Part shown: positions 30,730-41,001 of the stretch, one piece after another | Numbering within the stretch: the stretch's first letter is position 1 | Layout of the letters: every line of letters begins with the position of its first letter | Source of the DNA: Akanthomyces muscarius | Lineage: Eukaryota; Ascomycota; Sordariomycetes; Hypocreales; Cordycipitaceae | Length of the DNA: 64,000 nucleotides | NCBI RefSeq assembly: GCF_028009165.1 | Contig: NC_079245.1 | Coordinates: 806,001-870,000, forward strand | Direction: 5' to 3' | Made by a program: the position numbers and the translations under genes | Notes under the pieces: model-generated | The model's input: only the letters and a program-made list of their open reading frames with translations | The model's database searches: none | Told to the model about the DNA's origin: nothing

Positions 30730-31650
30730 GCTCGTCGCGAATGGATCTTGTTTAATGAGATGCGTAAAGATGAGTGTGTAGATGCATGCTGCGTAGTGGG
30801 AAGGTTGAATACAGCGCTAATAACAGCCCATGCCCCAACCGGCGACAAACGGCCATTCATGAGGAAGGTAGAGTTAAAACGGGTAACAAAAAAAGACGAT
30901 GAATTTTCTTCTTTCTTATTTTATCTTGATCTTCCCCAGTTTCCCTGTTTTGTCTTATTTTTCTTTTTTTTATTTCCCGCTGTTCTTGTATTCTTCTATA
31001 TTTACTTTAACTTTCTTCTTTTTAATAGCCGACTGTCAGCGGCGTCTTTTTTGCAACCCCAGCTTCCATGGGAAAACCCCCACGCAGTGGTGGGGGTCCG
31101 CCAGTCCACAGCGCCCTGTTGCCGTCAACGGGCAAGGCCCCCTCCGACTCGGAATGATTTCCGGTGACGCCAAAATCATGCATGCGGCCGGCGATTTGTG
31201 ACGGCCCTTCTACAGTGCCTGCAGGAAAACCTGAGCAGCCGGGTCCTGGCATATCGGCCGTGGCTGATTCGCCTTGAAGCAATCTGACTCTAGTTAACTG
31301 TCAAAAGCGGCGGAGGGCGTTTTCCGACGGGTCTGGGATGGGCTCCTCCGTTTGCACATATGTGACTAGAGATTTTTCTGCTACATCAAAGTTGGGCTTG
31401 CCTGGCAACTGCGCGAACCTTGAAATCATGAGAGAAATGGCAGCTCGCAGGAGAAATGATCTATATCTCTTACAAATGAAGAAATGTGTCCAAGTCTTAT
31501 TGGAAAATACCCCTCCACACCAGGCCTGGGTAGTGCCATCTGCCCCGCCATTTCATCACCACCCTTTTCCCCCGCCATGGTTTCAATTGCCGATGCAAAC
31601 GCTCCCCCATACCATTTGGCAATTCACGGCGACGCGCTCTCGTTTGCTCT
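30730..31650. other. Divergent intergenic region
   Basis: There are T-rich stretches near 30950-31020 and no credible ORF. The region contains the 5' flanks of the cysteine-rich gene (minus) and the 2-hydroxyacid dehydrogenase gene (plus). Confidence 0.35.
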
Positions 31651-31767
31651 CTCTTCCGTTTTCACTTTTAACATCTCCGTCTCCCCTCCTATTTCACCCA
31701 CACTCTCTTTCCTCCTTCACCACTCACCACATCTCCTCCTAACCCCATCCTCACCACCGCCGCCATC
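31651..31767 (+). promoter_or_regulatory. Pyrimidine-rich tract before the dehydrogenase start
   Basis: The last 117 bases before the start codon at 31768 are strongly C/T-rich with few purines. Such CT tracts are common at core promoters and transcription starts of well-expressed fungal genes. Confidence 0.4.
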
Positions 31768-32715
31768 ATGAAGCTCCTCTACCCCACGTCCATCAAGCTC
31801 AACCTCGAGACGGAGCTCAAGGACCAGCAGCTGACCCTCGTCGCCTACGACCCCTCGGTGCTCATCCCCGACGAGCACCTCGACGCCACCATCCTCGTCG
31901 CCTGGACCAACACGGCCGCCAACCTGCAGCACGCCGCGCAGCACATGCCCAACCTGCGCTGGATCCAGTCCCTCGCCGCCGGGCCCAACGACGTCCTCGG
32001 CGCCGGCTTTGACCGCGCCCGCGTCACCGTCACCTCGGGCTCCGGCCTGCACAACCGGCCCGTCGCCGAGCACGCCCTCGGCCTGCTGCTCAACGCCGCG
32101 CGCCGCTTCTACGAGATGCGCGACTACCAGGCGCAGAAGAAGTGGGCGGGCCACCTCCGTGGCGACCCGACGCACCCGGCCTACATGTTCTCGACGCTGC
32201 GCGGCGCCAACGTCCTCGTCTGGGGCTACGGAAACATTGCCAAGACGCTCGCGCCGCACCTCCAGGCCCTGGGCGCCACCGTCCGCGGCGTCGCCCGCCA
32301 CCCCGGCACCCGCGACGGCGTCGAGGTCTTTGCCGAGGACAAGCTGCCGGAGCTGCTGCGCGCGACCGACGCGCTCGTCATGATCCTGCCCGGCTCCGAC
32401 GCCACGCGCCACGCCCTCAACGCCGAGCGCCTCAGCCACCTGCGCGAGCACGCCTGGGTCGTCAACGTCGGCCGCGGCACCTCCGTCGACGAGGCCGCGC
32501 TGGTCGAGGCGCTCGAGAAGCACCAGATTGGCGGTGCGGCGCTCGACGTCTTTGAGGAGGAGCCGCTGCCGGCGTCGAGCAAGCTCTGGGAGGCGCCCAA
32601 CCTGATCCTGTCGCCGCACGCCGCGGGCAACCGGCCGCTGGGCTCCGAGGCGCTCATTGCCGAGAACCTCAAGCTCTTCCAGGAGGGCAAGACGATGACC
32701 AACACGATGCCGTGA
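31768..32715 (+). CDS. D-isomer-specific 2-hydroxyacid dehydrogenase
   Basis: This is an intronless ORF of 315 residues. The enzyme family reduces 2-oxoacids to D-2-hydroxyacids with NAD(P)H, or the reverse. The cofactor-binding turn is VWGYGNIAKTLA (about 151-162). The catalytic trio is visible as Arg236 in VVNVGRGTSVDEAAL, Glu265 in DVFEEEPLP and His284 in SPHAAGN. An N-terminal substrate domain contains IQSLAAGPNDVL, the usual SxGxD-like region in a variant form. Length and order are normal. The gene is very GC-rich with strong third-position C/G bias, suggesting good expression. No targeting signal is seen, so it is probably cytosolic. The specific substrate (glyoxylate, hydroxypyruvate or other) is not deducible. 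Confidence 0.9.
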   Translation: MKLLYPTSIKLNLETELKDQQLTLVAYDPSVLIPDEHLDATILVAWTNTAANLQHAAQHMPNLRWIQSLAAGPNDVLGAGFDRARVTVTSGSGLHNRPVAEHALGLLLNAARRFYEMRDYQAQKKWAGHLRGDPTHPAYMFSTLRGANVLVWGYGNIAKTLAPHLQALGATVRGVARHPGTRDGVEVFAEDKLPELLRATDALVMILPGSDATRHALNAERLSHLREHAWVVNVGRGTSVDEAALVEALEKHQIGGAALDVFEEEPLPASSKLWEAPNLILSPHAAGNRPLGSEALIAENLKLFQEGKTMTNTMP

Positions 32716-33516
32716 CTGGGCAAGGGGCTGAGCAGGCTGTGAGAGCTGCGAGGGGAGATTTTTACAGGGATAATACCAGAGATAGAGTGGGTGTTTTAGA
32801 CTCGGCTTTGTTCTACATGTACGAAATGAATTATATGAATCTAAATGACTTGCAATGCAATGATAGAGGTCGTACAGCCCACCACCACGAAGAATAAAAA
32901 TATCATGGATACTGGGTGCTTCTAAGCTTAAACTCATAATACCCGTCATTTGTCCTTTTTGAGATACCAAGCTGTTTGCTTCTTGATTGAGACAACGCCG
33001 GCAGTACCCACTACTTACACATGGCGGATTGGTATCCACAGTCTGGGTGTGACATGGAGCTGCCACCTAGGTGGCACGCCTCATCAAAGCAAGTAATAAG
33101 TAAATTTCAGATTGACAAAAGTTTCAAATTAGCAAGTTTCTCGAGATTGAACCAATTTGATCTCTTTATCGCATGTGCATGACTTGCCAGAATATCAATT
33201 ACAGCTGCGCTTGTTCCCGACACACGAGTACGGCCTCGTTTCCAACATTTCAACATGGTTATTCCTTATTCTTGTTTTGCGCCAGTTTTGTAACGGCATG
33301 CCTCTCTGACGAAATTAAAACATTTTTCAAAGTCAATGCCTATTTTCATTACCAATTCCGCACTTATTGGACTTTCGTATGCTTTCTCCTACAGCTCCTC
33401 CAACAAGTGGGGCGGCTAGCCGTCCCCAACTCCAGAGCTCACCACACCTTTACCATTCTTCCCTCTTGCCCATCCACGCAAACCCATCCCTCCATCCACC
33501 GACGCCTATTCCCACG
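32716..33516. other. Intergenic, no gene
   Basis: This region is AT-rich in the middle (32880-33360) with no credible ORF. C-rich sequence before 33517 is probably the EMC7 promoter. Confidence 0.35.
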
Positions 33517-34415
33517 ATGCGCCTCCCATCCGTTATCGCCGCCGGGCTCCTCGCTCTCGCGAACCTCGCCGCCGCCGCGACGACCGTGACGCTCCACCTC
33601 CCCGGCACGCCCGCGCCCCTGACGCTCTCGCCGCGCACGCACGCCACGCTGACGGCGCTCGGCCGGCGCTTCTCGGCGCCCGTGTCCGACGCGCACACGT
33701 TTGTCTTTCGCAACGTCACCGCGGGCTCGTACCTCGTCGACGTCCACTGCCCGACCGACGGCTTCGCGCCGCTGCGCATCGACGTGGGCGATGACGAAAC
33801 GGTGCAGGCGTGGGAGACGTTTCGCGGCAACGACTGGGCGAATAAAGGCGAGGCGCTGGCGCTGCGCAGGGGCAGCGACGGCTCGGCGGGCTTCGAGGTG
33901 CGCTCGCTGGGCCGCAAGGGCTACTTCATGGAGCGTCCCAAATGTAGGTCTTTCAGCCAAGAAGAAGAAGAAGAGGAAGAAGAAAAAGGGTCGAGAATAG
34001 TTTGCTAACGGTGCATGGCAGTCTCGATTATGAGCATCCTGATGAATCCCATGATTCTGATGGGTCTGGTGTCCATGGTCATCTTTATCGGCATGCCCAA
34101 GCTTGTCGAGAACAGTACGTCCAAACCAATACAACCAAATCTTTTTTTGGCGTTGAATGAGCCCAGCTGACAAACACAACCGCAGTGGACCCCGAAACCC
34201 GCGCCGAGTGGGAAGCCTCGCAAAAGGAAAACCCCATGAACTCGATCCTGGGTAGCGCAGGCGGCGGCCAGCAGCCGGCCAACCCGCTGGGCAACTTTGA
34301 CATGGCCGCATACCTCGCCGGCTCGAATAAGAAGGAGAGCGGTGGTAGTAGCCCAGCGGCATCAGCGTCGACCGGCACGGAGAGCAAAGCCAAGAACCAG
34401 GGCGTGCGACGATAG
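33517..34415 (+). CDS. EMC7: ER membrane protein complex subunit 7
   Basis: Exon 1 (33517-33943) encodes a signal peptide (MRLPSVIAAGLLALANLAAA) and a beta-sandwich lumenal domain with FVFRNVTAGSYLVDVHCP. The intron at 33944-34021 (GTAGGT, CTAAC branch, GGCAG) leads to exon 2 (34022-34114). Exon 2 is a membrane helix, SIMSILMNPMILMGLVSMVI, with the conserved MNPM motif. A second intron at 34115-34185 leads to exon 3 (34186-34415), with MDPETRAEWEASQ and NPLGNFDMAAYLAG. The product is 249 residues. EMC7 is part of the ER insertase complex that places tail-anchored and multipass proteins. Domain order and cytosolic tail match the family (DUF2012). The start at 33517 is chosen because it gives the signal peptide; an in-frame upstream ATG at 33367 does not. 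Confidence 0.9.
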
Positions 34416-34782
34416 AATCAAGAAAAAAAGAATGTGCAGATGCATAGAGGTGGATTGGATGCTGGGTAGAAAGAGCTCTCTACGTTTGAATGCTCTACAA
34501 GAATAGACGGCACGTATGGTCAAGACAAGACGCTCCTGCATTGATCACGCGCATATCATGATTGGGTCTACTCTCGGAATCGACATGCTAAGAAGCTTCA
34601 GACGTGTAAGAATGTGTCAACTAAGCCGCAATATAAGCTCTTGCCTCGTTGCATGAAATGCCAGATGCCAAAAGATGGTTCCTATATCCCTTTCCGTTTA
34701 TCAATTTTCCATATAATACCGCCCTTACATTTATAAAGACTCCCATAAAATATACGTTTCATGTCTGTGCAACTACACCAGT
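34416..34782. other. Convergent intergenic spacer
   Basis: This spacer lies between the 3' ends of EMC7 (plus) and the WW-domain gene (minus). Its right half is AT-rich, with ATAAAATA-like stretches that could be polyadenylation signals. No gene is seen. Confidence 0.35.
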
Positions 34783-35983
34783 CTAGAAGTCGCCACCACC
34801 ACCGTCGTCGTAGTCGCCGCCGTTGTCATCACGGCCGTCCTCTGTGTTCACCGGTTAGCTGCCTATTTCGTCGCAAGTTGACACGAGCAGAAAAATCACA
34901 TACCATAGCCGTCCCTGTACTCGTCCTGGTCGTGGTGCTCGAGCGCCTCGCCGATGAGCACACCGCCCAGCAAACCAGCACCCGCACCCATCGCCATGCC
35001 GCCCATGCCGCCCATCATGCCGCCACCCTGTCGTCGCGGGGGCTCCTCGTAGCGGCCACCACCACCGTAGCCGCCGCCGCCGTAGCCAGGACCGCCGCCG
35101 TAGCCCGGAGCACCGCCATAGCCAGGAGCACCACCGTAGCCTGGAGCGCCGTAGCCGGGACCGCCCTGGGGGTAGCCACCGCCGTAGCCGCCCTGCTGAG
35201 GGTAACCACCCTGCTGGGGATATCCGCCGCCGTAGCCACCCTGCTGGGGATAGCCACCGCCGTACTGGCCGCCCTGCTGGGGGTAGCCGCCGCCATACTG
35301 ACCGCCTTGCTGAGGGTAGCCGCCGCTGCTTCCGCCGTACGCACCAGCAGGATTGCTGCTGCTGCTGTTGTTGTTCTTGCGGCCCATAAGCTTACCGAGC
35401 AGTCCGCGCTCGCCGGAAGCACCCTCGCGAGGGGGCAGCTCCGAGGGAAACGAGCCGCCGGGGGGAGCACCACCGCCAGGGTGGCCGTTGCGGGCATCCT
35501 CCTCGGCCTGCAAACGACGGGCGAGCGCCTCGTCGGACTCGTGGTCGTTGCTGGAGCCGCCGTAAGGGGCTGGAGGGTTGCTCCGGTTGCCGTCGTCACG
35601 CTTGGCGTCGTAGTTGTGCTTGGCGTCCTGCGGGCCGCTGCTGTTGTGGCCGGCGGCGTCGTAGGGAGGAGGGCCGTCGTCGTGGCCGCCGGGGCCGCCG
35701 GCGGGGGCCGTTGGGCGCTCCCACTGAGACTGTTTTGTGCTGAGATTGACGTAGAACCTGGATTGCAGTGGTTAGCGGCACTGAATTCAATCTTTTCCCT
35801 CTTGTCAAGGTTTCTTTTCGCATGCTTCGCTAGGGAAAAATTGTGTGGTGAAGGCTGTGGGAGACAATGGCGTCAGTGTGCTTACCATTCCTTGTACTCG
35901 GCGTTCCAGCGAGCGGCCCAGCCGGGAGGCACGTCGGGCGCCTTGGGTGGCGGAGGGCCAGACGGGGCAGCGAAATCAGACAT
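34783..35983 (-). CDS. WW-domain protein with prion-like Gly/Tyr/Gln repeats
   Basis: Exon 1 (35983-35886) encodes MSDFAAPSGPPPPKAPDVPP, then GWAARWNAEYKEW. An intron at 35885-35758 splits the tryptophan codon, and exon 2 (35757-34904) continues FYVNLSTKQSQWERP, completing a WW domain at about residues 20-52. Next come a DDGPPPY sequence that could itself be a WW ligand, an ESDEALARRLQAEEDAR helix and a long low-complexity region of GYPQQGG and GAPGYGG units. A Gly/Met-rich hydrophobic segment (about 290-310) follows. An intron at 34903-34842 leads to a short acidic exon (34841-34783) ending DDGGGDF. The total is 336 residues. WW domains bind proline-rich partners; the repeat region suggests self-association. 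Fungal orthologue function is not known to me. Confidence 0.82.
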
Positions 35984-37277
35984 TTTGTGAACTTTTCGCT
36001 GCTGTGTGTATATAGGTGAATCGGAGATTTTTTTATTGGTGTTGCGCAGATGGCAAGAGTCGAGAGGTGCAGGAAAGGCAGATGCCAAGACAGACAACCC
36101 TGCACGTAATCAATCCCCTCTTCCGCGTTGGTGGAGAGCTGGCGATGTGGGGTAAGGATTGTCGTCGATGGTGAACAGCAAACAAAGCTGTTGATTGCAC
36201 AATAAAAAAAAGTGTTCTTGGAGTGTGTATTTTCGGATGATGATGGATGCGATGCAGAGGATCAAGTGTATCGTGAATGGCGTCTTGAAATTTATTGCGG
36301 CGGCGCGTGTCGGGAATATATGGGATGGAGGGACGTCATAAAACACGCATACCAGTAGGCAGGTGGCAGGGTGGCCATGACGGCGTCACCGAGGACCCCG
36401 CCGCCTGGGAGGGAACCTGTCACTGTCACTGTCGCCTGTCAGCACTGCCACCCGGGCCAGGGCCAGCTCGATCGACCTTGCCCAGCTAGGAAACCATTAC
36501 GCCAGGTGGCCAGCAGCCAGCAGCCAGCCAGGGTTCAGGCTGCTCCAGCACGGCCCGGATTTTACCAGGCTGCTGCATGTCCTGTCTCGTCTCGGCCCCG
36601 AGTCGACTTGGCGAAAGCCATCTGCACAGCCTCACAGCCTCGTAGTGTGGCTTGGATCCGGATCCCGCGCTCCCCACCAGCGACACAATTTCTGTTCCGT
36701 TCTTTGCCAGGCTCTATCAGTGCATTTTTTGTAGGGCTTGAATGACGCCCGTCACGCGCTTGACTTTTGTGCTTCTTCGCCACGACGTTGCGTACGCTAC
36801 AGGCAGCAAACTCTGGCGGCATAACATTGTGTGGCCAAGCGGCGTACTGTATGAGCGGACTTGGCGGCAATTCATTACACTGGGCATAAAACTAAACGTA
36901 AACTCATTCTTGAAATTAAAGAAAAAAAAACAAAGCGATGCTACCTTTCTCTGGGGAAACACATCGATACAGGTATTGCAATATGAGATCGCGCAGCCAA
37001 TTGTCAACAGCCACGCCCAACATACCGTCTTGACGGTCGCATCGCCGCTCCCCATTTCATTTCATCTCGCCGTCCTGATGTAGACGGCGAAATGATCACT
37101 CGAACATGCAGAAGGAATTAAATCTTTATTCTTACTACTTCTAAAAGTAGCGCATCTATAAGTGTACCAAATGCTTACAATTGTACAGGATAATGCAAGT
37201 TAAAGTGTGACGACGGCACCGTCACGTTTCTTGGTGGCAATCCTATCACGAGTAACATTTCTGAAATTCAAGTCACT
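35984..37277. other. Intergenic, no gene
   Basis: This region contains the WW gene promoter and a small CCAG-rich microrepeat near 36508-36533. ORFs here (36371-36745, 36717-37083) have no domain. No RNA gene was recognised. Confidence 0.35.
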
Positions 37278-38188
37278 TTAACTGCAAACTCTACTATCGC
37301 CATACCCCAGGCTAGGAGACATATTGCATGTTGAATGTACGAAGCTTTGCCCATTCCACACTCGGTCCAAGAAAAGGCAAGCGTCGTCCATGTCCCAGTG
37401 TCTGGCGACACCACCATCTGCGTTTCCAATCTGTACATACCCCGCTCCAAGAAGAGTTCTACGAGTAACAGGCAACATAAAAAATACGCATGGAAAATCC
37501 AAGGATGAATTCACCATTACTCACATTTGGGCTCGAAGTAGACACCGCGCTTCACGGAAGCAACCCTCAACGACGCTCCTCGTCCGTTCTTGAAAGCGAT
37601 GACGAGACAACAGCTCCCCTCTACTTCCTGCGGATTGGCAAGTCGTTCAGCATAACATCGGATTTTGTTGAGTGACTTGGGGCCATCCAGATTTACAGCG
37701 TCTCTGGGATCACCCTCCGCATACTTCTCCGAAGTCTTCCCATTCACCGTGTTGTCACCTGCAGGCATATCTTTGAACCTCTCGACGTCAACCCATCGCA
37801 TGCCACGATACAGCAAAATGGTGGTCTCGCGACCCTCCGTGTCAAGAATCTGCACAGGCTCGCTAGCCCTCAAAGCAGATTCAAAATTGACAGGAAGGCG
37901 TCCATGGAGCAGGATTGCCCTGACACGCCCCTCGGTCTCAATTTCGATTTCCACATAAACCTTTCGCATATAATTTCCATCAAAGGCCCGCCAGTTGTCC
38001 ATCTCTTCAAATTTGACAGCGAAAACGCTGTACTCGTCATTCAAGGTCGGTGCCTCGACCCGATCTGTCCATTCCCGCCTGTCATGTTCGCTCTTTGCCC
38101 CGGCCGGCTTGCCCGACATCGAAACTCTTTCATCACTCCGGTGCCGCGAGTGGCGTGGCTTCTGCACCGAGTTACCTCCAAGGCCCAT
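37278..38188 (-). CDS. Hypothetical protein, two-exon model
   Basis: Translation probably starts at 38188 (MGLGGNSVQKPRHSRHRS). An upstream in-frame ATG at 38485 would add a stretch that looks untranslated. The body has VFAVKFEEMDNWRAFDGNYM, KVYVEIEIETEGRVRAILLH, TILLYRGMRWVDVERFKDM and CYAERLANPQEVEG, suggesting a beta-rich domain. The 5' splice site GTGAGT at 37524 is clear. The best in-phase acceptor is the GGAG at 37445, continuing into GYVQIGNADGGVARHWDMDD and ending at 37278, for 276 residues. A more canonical GTAG acceptor would give an immediate stop after EPK, so the C-terminus is uncertain. I do not recognise the family. No signal peptide or membrane span is present. Confidence 0.55.
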
Positions 38189-38926
38189 CTTAAGGCAAGA
38201 AAAAAACCCGATTTCCAGAGTTGACACAAGTACATAAACAAATTGTGAAGGTACCGAGTCAAAATAATCGGATGGGTTAAGAGGTTGCTTCTGGAAGAGG
38301 GAGATGTTCTCTCGTAGAAAGGGGAGGAGAAGCGAACTATATATGCTTCTTTCCCCCCAAAAGATTCTACGGGATTCCACCCAATTCCAGGAAATTGGGA
38401 GGGTGCGGTGGGCTGCAAAGTTATTGGACGGGTCGCCAGGACAGGCTTGGTAGGCAACGATGGGGAAAGTCCGCGTCGTGAACATTGAGCGCGTGGACTC
38501 ACCTTAAGTTGCACGCGTGGACACCCCGCCGTGCTTGTTGTACCTGGATGACATTCTCCGGAAACAAGCCGTAAGGGTGCAACAGGATTGTGCCGAAGGC
38601 AGACTTATGCTTGAGAAGTCGCAAAAGTAGGAATGGGAGCTGGAGCTAGGGCCCGTACAGCATGGAAGATGTAGAAGAGAATTGATTTCCCAGTAGCTAG
38701 AGCGATACGTTGTAGCCTATTGCATAGTGACATGCATAGCGAATATGCGACCGTCGCATGGCATAAATGGTCCAGGTGAGGGACTGGGGAGGCTGAGGGA
38801 TGCGTCAGCCCAACATTCAAACGCCCCCGCAACAGTCTGGTACCAAATCGTAGTCGCTATCATCACTCTTTACTACTTCAAACTGCTGAAATTGCATTTT
38901 CTTAAACCAGGCTTACTGACCACGCC
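38189..38926. other. Divergent intergenic region
   Basis: These are the 5' flanks of the hypothetical gene (minus) and the T5orf172 gene (plus). No credible ORF. TATATATG-type sequence near 38339 could be a TATA element for the minus-strand gene. Confidence 0.3.
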
Positions 38927-40570
38927 ATGCCACCCTCCAAGAGCACAGCGAAAGGGCTCTCGCCAGACGGGTTCTACCCCAGCCCGCCCGCCTCACCCCG
39001 GCCGGCTCCACGAGACCAGATCGTTGCAGGAAACAATACCGAGAAATCAGTGGGCATAGCAAAAATAGTCGCAATCGCATCGAGAGAACCAGAGGTTGAA
39101 GAAGCCAAGCAGCCGCCGGTTGAACGGCCAACAACGCCATACGAACCAGCCGTCTCAGACGCAAACGATCCCGCAACCGTTGGAGAAGTTCCTGGCTTGG
39201 ATACTTGGAAGGTGGCACTATCCCTTGACAGGCGGAAATGCGGCGCTACGAAAAAGAATTCCAGGGACGATGGTGCGCCGTGTGAGAAAGAACTGGGAGC
39301 CAAGAAAATCGACCAAATTGAGGCGGTAATCGAACTACTAAGGCGCCCGGGAGTATCAGACCTAGAGGTCGAAACGCACCTAAACTACCTTGCCAAACTT
39401 GTCTACTGTCATTACCATGACGATCCTCCTCGTCGCCAGTCTCGCGTGACTGAGTGGTTGGCAGTCTTACCTGGTCCGCCACGCCTGCCAACACCGGAGC
39501 GACAATTGCAAGATGTTCTCGGCCCTGCGCCAACGAATTGTATAAGTCTTACTCAGGAGAAGAGGCCATGCAGATGTGCTGTGAGCCGCACGGATCTATA
39601 TCACAGCCGAAAAACGATTAGGGTGATGTTACAAACGGCGATGGCACCTGGTGATGGCGAAGATACTTTGGAATTTTTGTCTTTAGTCTTACGCTACCAC
39701 ATGCTCTGTTCCACTCACCACAGACACCCTCCTAAAGCATATCAAGCCTTCTGGATAGTGAAAATCGACACGTTCCGCGCAGCCTGCGAGGCTGAAAAGG
39801 AAATTCTGGAGAGCAAGAACGCCCAGACTGACGTGACAAAACTTCCAGAGAGAGAGAAGACAAAAGATCTTTACAAAGACGTCGGCAACTCGGCGGTCAA
39901 GACACCACCATCGCCCCCCAACAATATCAAAGATGACAGCAAAATTGCCGCCAGATATTGGAGTGACAAGGGATATGACACGAGCTCATTTATTATACTT
40001 GGGAAGAATGACAGCGAAGAGGACAATGTTGCACCGCACGACAAGATAAGCAGGGTCGCACAAGAACTGCTGAGATCGGAAAATAAGAAAACAGCCAACA
40101 ATGAAGTCAGCCCAGGGCTTGTGTACGTATTTGCGGTACCCGGGAATGAGGGCTTCGTAAAGGTGGGCTTCACGACGAAGGAAGTCAAAGAGCGCCACGA
40201 GAAGTGGAGCAAGGACTGCAATCGGGATTCGACATTGCTCTATCCGTTGGAGAAAGTGCCACCGAAGGTGAAGCATGCACATCGGGTGGAGAGGCTGGTA
40301 CATGCGGAGCTCATGGAGCACAATGTGCGGATTTACTGCGAGAGATGCGGGATGCAACACATTGAGTGGTTCGAGGCGGAGGCGGACGTTGCCATTGCGT
40401 CGGTGAAGAAGTGGTCGCTGTGGATGGAGGCAAACCCGTATGAAGAGAGGCTGACTCGTGAGGGTTCGCGGTGGCATTTAAAGGAGACGGAGAGGGAACG
40501 GCTATATGATATTGGCACGTTTCTACAAGACCTGCAAGAAGGAGTTCAAAAACTCGAAGCTGCAGAGTAG
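38927..40570 (+). CDS. T5orf172 / GIY-YIG-like domain protein
   Basis: This is an intronless ORF of 547 residues. The N-terminal 100 residues are Pro/Ser-rich and likely disordered. A middle domain (about 100-290) has conserved cysteines (RRKCGA, APCEKE, RPCRCAV, HMLCSTHH). The C-terminal domain (about 395-510) begins GLVYVFAVPGNEGFVKVGFT and continues with KERHEKWSKDC, HRVERLVHAEL and EWFEAEADVAIASVKKW. This is the pattern of the T5orf172 family, a branch of the GIY-YIG nuclease superfamily named from a phage T5 protein and widespread in fungi. Arg in the KERH helix and Glu in RVERLVH are candidate catalytic residues. Nuclease activity is not demonstrated for fungal members as far as I know. 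It may act on DNA in the nucleus; localisation is unclear. Confidence 0.78.
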   Translation: MPPSKSTAKGLSPDGFYPSPPASPRPAPRDQIVAGNNTEKSVGIAKIVAIASREPEVEEAKQPPVERPTTPYEPAVSDANDPATVGEVPGLDTWKVALSLDRRKCGATKKNSRDDGAPCEKELGAKKIDQIEAVIELLRRPGVSDLEVETHLNYLAKLVYCHYHDDPPRRQSRVTEWLAVLPGPPRLPTPERQLQDVLGPAPTNCISLTQEKRPCRCAVSRTDLYHSRKTIRVMLQTAMAPGDGEDTLEFLSLVLRYHMLCSTHHRHPPKAYQAFWIVKIDTFRAACEAEKEILESKNAQTDVTKLPEREKTKDLYKDVGNSAVKTPPSPPNNIKDDSKIAARYWSDKGYDTSSFIILGKNDSEEDNVAPHDKISRVAQELLRSENKKTANNEVSPGLVYVFAVPGNEGFVKVGFTTKEVKERHEKWSKDCNRDSTLLYPLEKVPPKVKHAHRVERLVHAELMEHNVRIYCERCGMQHIEWFEAEADVAIASVKKWSLWMEANPYEERLTREGSRWHLKETERERLYDIGTFLQDLQEGVQKLEAAE

Positions 40571-41001
40571 CATAGTCAGTGCTGTCACGCCGTTTCACAG
40601 CCTTATGAGACCAACAATGATAGAGACGTTCAGGAATGACCAACTCGCTATGCCACAGCTTGCATCAGTATTTATGGACCCCACAGACTTGGCCACACCA
40701 CAATGAGCACATAACTGATGATGATGATGAAAAGAAAAACTCACAACATCACTTTTTCTGAATCAAGATTGAGCCGACGCACTAGTGACCTTGTACCCTA
40801 GAATGAGTGTAGTTACCCCACGATCGTTCGTTATATACGGTAGAATAGGATAAGCATCACTTCCGCCACCAATTCATCATTAGAAGAATCGCTTTGCTTC
40901 TTTAGGCTAGTATAAGTTTTTGTGCTGCAATCTCTATCGACTGACTGTCGCCACTTGGCATGACGATGGACAGAGCCCAAAATGAGTTGCGCATCCGTCT
41001 C
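40571..41001. other. Convergent intergenic spacer
   Basis: This spacer lies between the 3' ends of the T5orf172 gene and the arylsulfotransferase gene. It contains a short GAT microsatellite near 40719-40731 and no gene. Confidence 0.35.

Noticed and set aside
31717..33066. 449-codon minus-strand ORF
   Set aside because: It is antisense to the clear 2-hydroxyacid dehydrogenase gene; strong GC bias keeps the opposite strand open.
34761..35990. 409-codon plus-strand ORF
   Set aside because: It is the shadow of the glycine-rich WW-domain gene on the other strand.
38189..38485. Upstream extension of the hypothetical gene to the ATG at 38485
   Set aside because: The added 99 residues look like untranslated or promoter sequence; the ATG at 38188 gives a more natural start.
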